From: Thermoproteota archaeon
Lineage (GTDB): Archaea; Thermoproteota; Thermoprotei_A; Sulfolobales; Desulfurococcaceae
Assembly (NCBI GenBank): GCA_013154205.1
Contig: JAADCY010000086.1
Location: 1 to 12,252, forward strand
Reading direction: 5' to 3'
DNA: 12,252 bases
Below are positions 6,144-12,252 of this stretch, in pieces. The notes below the pieces were generated by a model. It was not told the DNA's origin. It searched no databases and worked only from the letters and a program-made list of their open reading frames with translations. The position numbers were made by a program, and so were the translations under genes. Positions within the stretch are counted from its first letter, which is position 1; each line of letters starts with the position of its first letter.

Positions 6144-7656
6144 ACTCGTTTTCCTCCAATCCATAGTACTCTATGAGTTTTTCACCTAGCTGGACTATGT
6201 CGAAGACTCCTTTGTTGACGAGTGTTTGTAGGAAAGTGGTTCTTGACGCTAGTTCTGACACTATCGTATCCTTTTCGAGTATTTCTTTTAGCCTGATTGT
6301 GTTCTCGGATATGATCTTTATGGGTGGTTCGTCGATTTTGCTGGTGTTTATTACTCTATGTATTCTAATCTTATGGTCTATTTCGTAGACTTCTCTGACA
6401 TGTCTATGTCCGTTGACAGCGTCCATGACGAAGATCGACCATATACTGCTTAGTAGGTTTTTGGGTATGGATATCGGGGGTGCTGTTAGTCTCTCAATAA
6501 CGGATTGTGCTGTATTGGCATGCATCGTGGCTAGGACGCCGTGGCCTAGGCGGGATGCTTGGACAAGTAGTCTAGCCTCTTTCCCTCTTACTTCTCCTAC
6601 AACGATGTAGTCGGCTCTTCTTCTGAGGCTGAATTTTAGGAGGTCGTACATGTTGATGCTGAGCTTATCGCCTATGGTGCTTACTCTTTCGACCAATGGA
6701 TCCCATAGTCCGGTCGTACCTGTTATCTCGGGGGTATCTTCTATTGTGACCACTCTTCTCGTTGGCGGGATAAGTGTTAGTAGTGCTTGTAATAGTGTAG
6801 TCTTACCGGTGCTCATACCGCCTACTATTAGGATTGAGCCTTTAAGCTCTAGTATTAGCCATGCGTAGGCGGCTAGCTCGGCCAGTATGACGTTCTGGTC
6901 TATTAGTCTCGTTATCGTTATTGGATGCGATGGTTTTTTCCTGATGACGAAACTACTGCCTTTGCGTGAAACTTCTCGGCCGAATGTAAGTGCTAGTCTT
7001 AATCCTTCAGGGGTTAGGCCTTCCGCTATTGGTTGAGCTATGCTTAGGTGGCGTCCAATGATTCTCGCAAGGCTGAGCACTAGTCGGTCCATCAGTCTAG
7101 GGGTTACCGCTATGTTTGTTGTCATCCATCCGTACCAGCTGTATTTTCTATGGATTATGCTGATGTATTTGTCTTCACTGCTTGCAGCTATTTCCTCAAT
7201 ATGTGGATCGCGTGTTAGCGGGTATAATGGGCCGTAGCCGCTGGAAAGCTTGAAGTAATTATATATTATTTCCAGTGTTTTCTCAGCATATATTCTCTCT
7301 ATCCGTGGATCCCGTATCTTTCTCAAGGCATTCTCAATGCATGCTATGTTCTTGCACCGCGGGTTTTCCAAGTAGAGCGTTGCTATTGCTTCTATAATTT
7401 CATCGTCCAGAGGAGGTTCTGATAACACGTACTGTAATTTGTTCTTGCTTTTGACTATGCGAACTACGACTACATCATCAATACTATATTCGTCCACGAT
7501 ATTGAGGCTATGTATTTCAGCAACTTGTATGTCTTCCACAAGTAGCTTAATGAGCTCGATGGCTCTGTCCACGCTTATACTGTTAATCTTTAGCGGGATA
7601 GATAAGGGAAGAATATTGTTTATCTTCGATGTAGTTATTTGTCTAAAAAACCTCAT
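6109..7656 (-). CDS. Type II/IV secretion system ATPase driving pilus assembly (GspE/VirB11/TadA superfamily)
   Basis: This cytoplasmic hexameric-type ATPase would power pilin extrusion through the platform protein encoded next. The 515-residue protein has a variable N-terminal domain (about 1-250) and a RecA-like ATPase core. The core shows Walker A GGMSTGKTT (279-287), the aspartate box VTIEDTPE (303-310), Walker B YIVVGEVRG (350-358) with E355, and the histidine box GHGVLATMHAN (371-381). All catalytic boxes are intact. The ATG at 7656 has GAGGTG at 7668-7673 upstream. It follows the pilin gene by 32 bases and its end overlaps the platform gene start, so the three genes form one operon. 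A long C-terminal tail (about 445-515) beyond the usual core carries no motif I recognise. An archaellum motor ATPase (FlaI) is possible by fold, but the other archaellum genes are absent here and the partner is a simple pilin. Confidence 0.92.
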   Translation of the reverse strand: MRFFRQITTSKINNILPLSIPLKINSISVDRAIELIKLLVEDIQVAEIHSLNIVDEYSIDDVVVVRIVKSKNKLQYVLSEPPLDDEIIEAIATLYLENPRCKNIACIENALRKIRDPRIERIYAEKTLEIIYNYFKLSSGYGPLYPLTRDPHIEEIAASSEDKYISIIHRKYSWYGWMTTNIAVTPRLMDRLVLSLARIIGRHLSIAQPIAEGLTPEGLRLALTFGREVSRKGSSFVIRKKPSHPITITRLIDQNVILAELAAYAWLILELKGSILIVGGMSTGKTTLLQALLTLIPPTRRVVTIEDTPEITGTTGLWDPLVERVSTIGDKLSINMYDLLKFSLRRRADYIVVGEVRGKEARLLVQASRLGHGVLATMHANTAQSVIERLTAPPISIPKNLLSSIWSIFVMDAVNGHRHVREVYEIDHKIRIHRVINTSKIDEPPIKIISENTIRLKEILEKDTIVSELASRTTFLQTLVNKGVFDIVQLGEKLIEYYGLEENEYEATQVFEKKN

Positions 7657-7688
7657 TTTCTACTGGACACCTCTCATAGGATAGTGTT

Positions 7689-8111
7689 TTACGTTGAAGA
7701 CGTAACTTCTATTTGAACAGGCTGTGTCTGTACGCCGTTGTTATAGCTTACGATAACGAGATGGTTTCCAGTAAGTAGTCCTGATACTATTGTTGCGTTA
7801 TCGATCACAATGTTTATGTTCTTCGAGGTGCCGGGTTTTACCACTGTATTGGTCAGGCTGAAGGTATAGTTTCCTGGAATTATTGTTATTGAGTTTATGG
7901 TTGCTGTACGCGTACCCATATTGACTACCTGTATGTTTAACACCGCTGTTGTCGTGTTAACCTGGTATAGTTTTGCTGAGGTTACGGCTATGTTGGCGTA
8001 TTCCTGCGGTGCCGACAAGGTGTTCATCATATAGTTGTATAGGAGTACTCCGCCAGCTATTGTTATTATGAGGAGTATTGCTGTCGCGACTAGAGGGGAT
8101 ATGGCCTTCAT
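7689..8111 (-). CDS. Archaeal type IV pilin precursor
   Basis: The 140-residue product has a class III (type IV pilin) signal peptide. A very short leader, MKA, is followed by the hydrophobic stretch ISPLVATAILLIITIAGGV, and cleavage by the archaeal prepilin peptidase (PibD/EppA type) would fall after A3. The hydrophobic helix (4-25) would form the filament core. The rest is a beta-rich, threonine- and asparagine-rich domain (about 35-140) with three N-glycosylation sequons, at N52, N81 and N105. It contains no cysteine. GGTGGG lies three bases before the ATG. As the first gene of the operon, it is transcribed away from top6B. The MKAISPLVATAIL start is typical of archaeal flagellin-like/pilin proteins. 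The large subunit of an adhesion pilus is the likeliest role; the precise function is unknown. Confidence 0.85.
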   Translation of the reverse strand: MKAISPLVATAILLIITIAGGVLLYNYMMNTLSAPQEYANIAVTSAKLYQVNTTTAVLNIQVVNMGTRTATINSITIIPGNYTFSLTNTVVKPGTSKNINIVIDNATIVSGLLTGNHLVIVSYNNGVQTQPVQIEVTSST

Positions 8112-8274
8112 TTTCCCACCGTTATAGAAGAGGAGTATTTATGGGAAGAAGATGAGGTATAAGCCTATATACTGTGAGGAGAGCGTGGGTTAAGTGAAAC
8201 TATTTCTCTAATTTAACCCGCATCTTAAAAGTAATTATAAGGGGATATTTTTTAGGGTAAAAGGGGTTGGGGTA
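8112..8274. promoter_or_regulatory. Divergent promoter region for the pilus operon and top6BA, with an inverted repeat
   Basis: This 163-base gap serves two outward transcription units. On the minus strand, TATATA at 8166-8171 sits so that transcription would start about 30 bases before the pilin ATG. On the plus strand, TTATAA at 8235-8240 (preceded by a purine-rich, BRE-like stretch) would place a start near 8263 and a short leader holding GGTTGGGGT before the top6B ATG. Between them an inverted repeat, GGGTTAA at 8187-8193 and TTAACCC at 8213-8219, spans a 19-base spacer. Repeat centre and promoters are arranged so that one bound factor could touch both units. Repeat and boxes are seen; regulation is inference. 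Confidence 0.45.
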
Positions 8275-9867
8275 ATGAGTGCTGCCGCGCCGACAGAACG
8301 CTACAGGGCCATTAGTCCGGCGGAGTTCTTCTACAAGTATAGAGAGATAGCTGGCTTCTCTAACCCAGTTAGGGCTCTATATCAAGCCGTTAGGGAACTG
8401 GTCGAGAACGCGCTTGACGCGACTGATTCCCATGGAATACTGCCAAATATAAAGATCATTATTGAGAAGGCCGATGAGAACAGAGAATTTTACCGAGTAA
8501 CTGTTGAGGATAACGGTATAGGTCTCCCCCCACATGTTGTGCCTGAAGCATTTGGCAGAGTACTTTTCAGCTCAAAATATATTCTGCGGCAGACCCGTGG
8601 AATGTTCGGACTAGGAGCAAAAGTGGCTATTCTCTATGGCCAGATGACCACGGGTAGGCCTGTGGAGGTAATAACTAGTCAGCCTAATTTGAAGAGGATC
8701 TATTATTTTAAGCTACGAATAGATATCAATAAGAATGAACCCATAATAATTGAGCGGGGTAGTTGGCGTAAAAACAGGGACTGGCATGGCACTATAGTTT
8801 CTATGACGCTAGAGGGGGATTGGAGCAGGGCTAAGCAAAGGATAAAAGACTATATTCTACGCACAGCTGTCGTGACACCCTACGCTAATATTGTGTTCAT
8901 GACTCCGGACGGCGAGATATATTATTATGAACGCGTCATCGACAAGCTCCCTCGTCCGCCTAAAGAAGTAAAACCCCACCCCTACGGTGTCGACCTAGAG
9001 CTTATGAAGAGAATTAGAGATAATGGTTCTTTCTCAACAGTTAAAGAAATGCTTATGAAGAGTTTTCAAGGCATAGGTAATGTCACTGCTTCATCATTGC
9101 TTGAGATAGCTGGTATAAGTCCAGATTTGAATCCAAAATCTCTTAGTGATAAACAGTTACTTGAACTAGTAAACGTTATGAAGAACTATAAGAGGTTTCG
9201 TTCCCCTACATCAGAGGCTTTATCCCCGCTCGGCGAGGAGGTCATAAAGGCGGGGCTTAAACGAATATATGATCCTGAGTTCGTTGAGGCTGTTACGAGA
9301 AGGCCTTCCGCCTACCAAGGGCATCCCTTTATAGTTGAGGTTGGGATAGCTTATGGTGGCAAGGTTCCTCTTAGCAGTGATAAGTACCCTACCCTTCTGA
9401 GATATGCTAACAAGATACCATTACTTTATGATGAAGGCAGTGATGTAACAACAGATGTTGTCAAAGGGATCTCATGGGATCAATACCTCGTAAAACTCCC
9501 AGCTCCAATAATTGTTCTAGTACATATATGTAGTACAAAAGTACCCTTCAAAGGAGTCGGTAAAGAGAGCATTGCTGATGTTAAAGAGATACGTAACGAA
9601 GTAAGATTAGCGATACAAGAGGTTGCACGAAAACTAAGGACATACTTGTCCAAGAAACTTAAGGAAGAAGAAAAGAAGAAACGCGTAGTGAGTCTAGCGA
9701 AATATGTTCCCGAGGTAGTAAGAGCGCTCACCATAATTCTCGGTGACGGACATGGTGCGAAAGCAAAAATGCTGGAAGAAAAACTAGTGGAGATAGTATC
9801 TCTACGTACAGGTATACCTAAAGATGAAGTCTATAAAGTTGTCAAAAGCGTCGAAATAGGTGTATGA
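8275..9867 (+). CDS. top6B: DNA topoisomerase VI subunit B (ATPase subunit)
   Basis: Topo VI is an A2B2 type IIB topoisomerase that passes one DNA duplex through a double-strand break, relaxing supercoils and separating linked DNA. Subunit B binds ATP and transmits closure to subunit A. The 530-residue protein has the family length. The GHKL ATPase domain shows RELVENALDAT (40-50, general base E41 and magnesium-binding N45), DNGIGLP (79-85) and RGMFGLGAKVAI (108-119). A helix-two-turn-helix domain follows (about 235-310). The transducer domain carries the switch lysine in VGKES (K430) and ends in a charged long helix (about 436-470). All key residues are present. The ATG at 8275 is preceded by GGTTGGGGT. 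The A subunit follows after 13 bases on the same strand, the usual B-A operon order. Confidence 0.97.
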   Translation: MSAAAPTERYRAISPAEFFYKYREIAGFSNPVRALYQAVRELVENALDATDSHGILPNIKIIIEKADENREFYRVTVEDNGIGLPPHVVPEAFGRVLFSSKYILRQTRGMFGLGAKVAILYGQMTTGRPVEVITSQPNLKRIYYFKLRIDINKNEPIIIERGSWRKNRDWHGTIVSMTLEGDWSRAKQRIKDYILRTAVVTPYANIVFMTPDGEIYYYERVIDKLPRPPKEVKPHPYGVDLELMKRIRDNGSFSTVKEMLMKSFQGIGNVTASSLLEIAGISPDLNPKSLSDKQLLELVNVMKNYKRFRSPTSEALSPLGEEVIKAGLKRIYDPEFVEAVTRRPSAYQGHPFIVEVGIAYGGKVPLSSDKYPTLLRYANKIPLLYDEGSDVTTDVVKGISWDQYLVKLPAPIIVLVHICSTKVPFKGVGKESIADVKEIRNEVRLAIQEVARKLRTYLSKKLKEEEKKKRVVSLAKYVPEVVRALTIILGDGHGAKAKMLEEKLVEIVSLRTGIPKDEVYKVVKSVEIGV

Positions 9868-9880
9868 GCAGGTGATCTAG

Positions 9881-11185
9881 GTGGCTATATCATCTGTCGA
9901 TAAATATGCTAGGCAGAAGAGCATTGAGATATTGAGGAAGAAGTTTGCATCAGTAGCTAAAAGAATACTTGAAGGTAAAAGACCTGTATTAATTATGCCT
10001 AAGAGAGTTCTCAGTAATACGATCTATGATATGAAGAAAAAGCTTCTTCTCCTCGGTCCTGAGATGAAAAGACGTAGTCTTCTCGACGTTAATGAAGCTA
10101 GGAAGTTTATGCAGACATTATTAATGGCCTCAATAATATACGAGGCGCTCGTAAACGACGAGTATCCCACGATCCGTGATCTGTACTATAGGGGGAAACA
10201 CACTATAAGCTACCGTGATATACTTGGGAGACTACACCATGAAAACACTTGGGATGAACAGAGAGAATCAGACGCCGTGATTAGAGATATAGAAGTGTTT
10301 CTCGGCGTACTTAGAGAAGAGATGTTAATCCTTAGTAAAGAGAAAGGTAAAGTTGTAGGTAATCTCGTTATCAGGAGCGGTGATGACGTTATCGATCTAA
10401 GCAAGATGGGACATGGAGCCTATGCTATCGAGCCCACACCTGATCTAATAGAATTCAAGGATATTGATGCAGAATTCGTTCTTGTAGTAGAGAAAGATGC
10501 AGTGTTTCAGCAGCTACACAGATATGGTTTCTGGAAAAAATATAAAGCAATACTCATTACAAGCGCAGGACAGCCCGATAGGGCTACACGTAGATTTGTG
10601 CGAAGACTAAGCGAAGAGCTAAAGTTACCGATATATATACTCACAGACGCTGATCCTTACGGATGGTATATTTACAGCGTGTTCAAGATAGGATCAATAA
10701 CGTTGTCCTATGAGAGCGAAAGACTCGCCACACCCAACGCAAAATTCATCGGGGTCTCCATGACAGATATTTTTGGTGAGGAAGAAGCAGCTAAAAACAT
10801 TAAGAAACTAGCATCGATTTTCGGCAAAGATCTAAAGAACGTATTGTCCAAGCCTAGGAAGAAGCCTTATCTCTCTGATAAGGAGAGGAAAAACTATATC
10901 ATCAAGGCCAAGAAGAAAGACGTTGAAAGAGCCGTTGAGCTTGTAGGCTATGACGTCGCTGATAAATTGATAAGCAATCCTGAGATCAAAAAGTATATTC
11001 GTCAGCGCAAAATGGGTGTGTCAGGATATCCTTGGTTTAGAACTCCGGAGTGGATCAAAGAGATCAGCATATTTTTCTCAAAACTAGCTAAGCTCGAGAT
11101 AGAAGCGATGGCCAGCAAAGGATTGAAGTTCTTGGCTGACACCTATATCCCTACAAAAATCGAGACCGGAGATTGGATCGACTAG
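9881..11185 (+). CDS. top6A: DNA topoisomerase VI subunit A (DNA-cleaving, Spo11-like)
   Basis: Subunit A makes the transient double-strand break through a tyrosine and is the archaeal homologue of meiotic Spo11. The 434-residue protein is somewhat longer than common family members, with an N-terminal extension before the winged-helix domain. The catalytic tyrosine lies in IRDLYYRGK, most likely Y103 (second of the pair). The Toprim domain shows the metal-binding glutamate in VLVVEKDAVFQQL (E204) and the aspartate pair in LTDADPYGWYIYS (D256, D258). The start is a GTG at 9881, supported by GGTGAT at 9871-9876 four bases upstream and by the 13-base spacing from top6B, which indicates cotranscription. 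The gene ends five bases before the convergent transporter gene. Nothing is missing. Confidence 0.97.
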   Translation: MAISSVDKYARQKSIEILRKKFASVAKRILEGKRPVLIMPKRVLSNTIYDMKKKLLLLGPEMKRRSLLDVNEARKFMQTLLMASIIYEALVNDEYPTIRDLYYRGKHTISYRDILGRLHHENTWDEQRESDAVIRDIEVFLGVLREEMLILSKEKGKVVGNLVIRSGDDVIDLSKMGHGAYAIEPTPDLIEFKDIDAEFVLVVEKDAVFQQLHRYGFWKKYKAILITSAGQPDRATRRFVRRLSEELKLPIYILTDADPYGWYIYSVFKIGSITLSYESERLATPNAKFIGVSMTDIFGEEEAAKNIKKLASIFGKDLKNVLSKPRKKPYLSDKERKNYIIKAKKKDVERAVELVGYDVADKLISNPEIKKYIRQRKMGVSGYPWFRTPEWIKEISIFFSKLAKLEIEAMASKGLKFLADTYIPTKIETGDWID

Positions 11186-11190
11186 TTAGG

Positions 11191-12252
11191 TCATAGGTTC
11201 TTCTTCCAGCTAGCTTCATGTGTAGGCTGATCCATTACTTCTAGGTATCCTTTAACCAAGTGCTCTACGTTTTCTATAGCTGAACTATCTCTGGCTTTCC
11301 AAACAACGATTTTATGACGTAGTAATAATGAATAGGCTATTTCACCGATATTTCTAACTATAATATCTGTTACACCTAGTTTATGCATGTTTTCCGCTAT
11401 TTCAGCTCCTCGTAAGAGGCTCATAGGAATTCCGGTTTTTTCTCTACTTATAAGATCCCTGCTAACAATATCATTAATACTAATGATTTGTTTGTTCACA
11501 ATATGCTCTTGCTTAGCATCAACTATAAGGAAATATGGGGCTCTACCAAAATGCTCAGATACTGGTGATAATGGATCAGGTTTCTCTAGTGGTACAGCGA
11601 TCTTGAGATAGTCTCTAATAGTAGGCTCAACCATTACAACTATGTATTTGACATCTTCAAATTTTCTACGGACGTTTTCCTCTATACATCGAGTAAGTCT
11701 TCCTATTGATTCTAGGGTACTTAATGGGTGTGAACGTAGAAGGATCTCGACGAATACTATGGGTCCAGCCCATCGAGCCTTTAAATCTACTAACTCGGCT
11801 TTGCCACGGATTAGTTTTTCCAGATAGTTTCTCAGCTTCTTCAAAAAATCTTTGTCCTTAGGTAGATCTAGGATAGCGAGAACAGAGTCGTGAGCTGCTT
11901 CATAGGCAGCTAATAGTAGTCCTATAAGGGCTATAATGAGTGATACTGTATATATGATTCCATAATGTGTCGCTAAGAATAAGAATAATCCAAGTGTAAC
12001 TGATGAAGTCTCTATTACATCTACAAACATGTGTGCAGCATCGGCTTTCAGTGAAGGTGAATGAAGAATATTTGCAGCTTTATATTTTGACAGTACAGAT
12101 AATGCTAGTAGAGGGATCGTTGTTGACTGAATAACGAGTACCAAAATATTGGGTGCTGGTGGTTTATGAAAGATTTCGTCAATGCTTGTAAACAATGTAA
12201 ATAATATTATCAAGCTTAGTATAATGGCAGTAAGATCTTCTAGCTTATACAG
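11191..12252 (-). CDS. Cation diffusion facilitator fused to a NifX/NifB-like domain; N-terminal part lies beyond the right edge
   Basis: The frame stays open to the window end, so 353 C-terminal residues are seen and the start is outside. The first visible residues, YKLEDLTAIILS, match the family's GHGKLENLAALI at the third membrane helix, so about 90 residues with helices 1 and 2 are missing. The transporter part continues with KADAAHMFVDV (69-79), whose H74 and D78 form the HxxxD metal site of helix 5, helix 6 (about 98-118), and a cytoplasmic CDF domain ending VVMVEP (205-210). A second domain (about 215-340), KIAVPLEKPDPLSPVSEHFG onward, matches the dinitrogenase iron-molybdenum cofactor biosynthesis family, which binds metal clusters or cofactors. 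The protein would export divalent metal (zinc, iron or manganese) at the membrane, with the extra domain possibly sensing metal; this is inference. A TTG at 12213 is not a credible start. The gene converges with top6A, with five bases between stops. Confidence 0.85.
   Translation of the reverse strand: MYKLEDLTAIILSLIILFTLFTSIDEIFHKPPAPNILVLVIQSTTIPLLALSVLSKYKAANILHSPSLKADAAHMFVDVIETSSVTLGLFLFLATHYGIIYTVSLIIALIGLLLAAYEAAHDSVLAILDLPKDKDFLKKLRNYLEKLIRGKAELVDLKARWAGPIVFVEILLRSHPLSTLESIGRLTRCIEENVRRKFEDVKYIVVMVEPTIRDYLKIAVPLEKPDPLSPVSEHFGRAPYFLIVDAKQEHIVNKQIISINDIVSRDLISREKTGIPMSLLRGAEIAENMHKLGVTDIIVRNIGEIAYSLLLRHKIVVWKARDSSAIENVEHLVKGYLEVMDQPTHEASWKKNL

Noticed and set aside
6109..8111. Archaellum (flagellar) operon
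   Set aside because: The ATPase and platform share a superfamily with FlaI and FlaJ, but no FlaF, FlaG, FlaH or multiple flagellin gene is present and the pilin is of the simple pilus type.
12211..12213. TTG as the true start of the transporter gene
   Set aside because: The frame continues upstream to the window edge with sequence matching the family, so the start is outside the window.
1..12252. CRISPR array, insertion sequence, rRNA or tandem repeat
   Set aside because: No regularly spaced repeat, terminal inverted repeat with a transposase, or rRNA stretch was seen on either strand.

Overview
The window looks like chromosomal DNA of a hyperthermophilic crenarchaeon, most likely of the Desulfurococcales. 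That placement is inferred from gene content and style, not from a search. The evidence is an archaeal histidyl-tRNA synthetase, an archaeal tRNA-splicing endonuclease subunit that looks non-catalytic (crenarchaeal enzymes pair catalytic and structural subunits), RtcB RNA ligase, both subunits of DNA topoisomerase VI, an archaeal type IV pilin with a class III signal peptide, GGTG/GGAGG ribosome binding sites and TATA-like promoters. Genes are tightly packed on both strands with a few short regulatory gaps.

Left part (1-4692), mostly RNA metabolism. The 5' part of a tRNA gene, probably tRNA-Pro with a CG-starting anticodon, runs off the left edge on the minus strand. Behind it lies mtnA (methionine salvage), also on minus. 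A divergent promoter gap of about 95 bases holds a perfect 16-base palindrome. From there the plus strand carries a tRNA-splicing endonuclease structural subunit, hisS and rtcB. The endonuclease cuts introns out of precursor tRNA and RtcB is the ligase that joins such halves, so both ends of tRNA splicing sit within 3.5 kb, separated only by a tRNA-charging enzyme.

Middle part (4629-8111, minus strand): a compact three-gene type IV pilus operon in the order pilin, secretion ATPase, duplicated GspF/TadC-type membrane platform. The 3' end of the platform gene overlaps the 3' end of rtcB by 64 bases, tail to tail. No prepilin peptidase, accessory pilin or regulator is in the window.

Right part (8275-12252): top6B and top6A form a plus-strand operon encoding the type IIB topoisomerase. 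Five bases beyond it, convergent, is the end of a minus-strand gene that fuses a cation diffusion facilitator to a C-terminal NifX/NifB-like (dinitrogenase iron-molybdenum cofactor) domain. Its N-terminal part lies beyond the right edge.

Most of the window is well-understood housekeeping. The parts that most deserve a second look are the splicing gene neighbourhood with its degenerate endonuclease subunit, the minimal pilus operon, the transporter-NifX fusion, and three inverted repeats in the intergenic regions. I see no CRISPR array, insertion sequence, rRNA or integration site.
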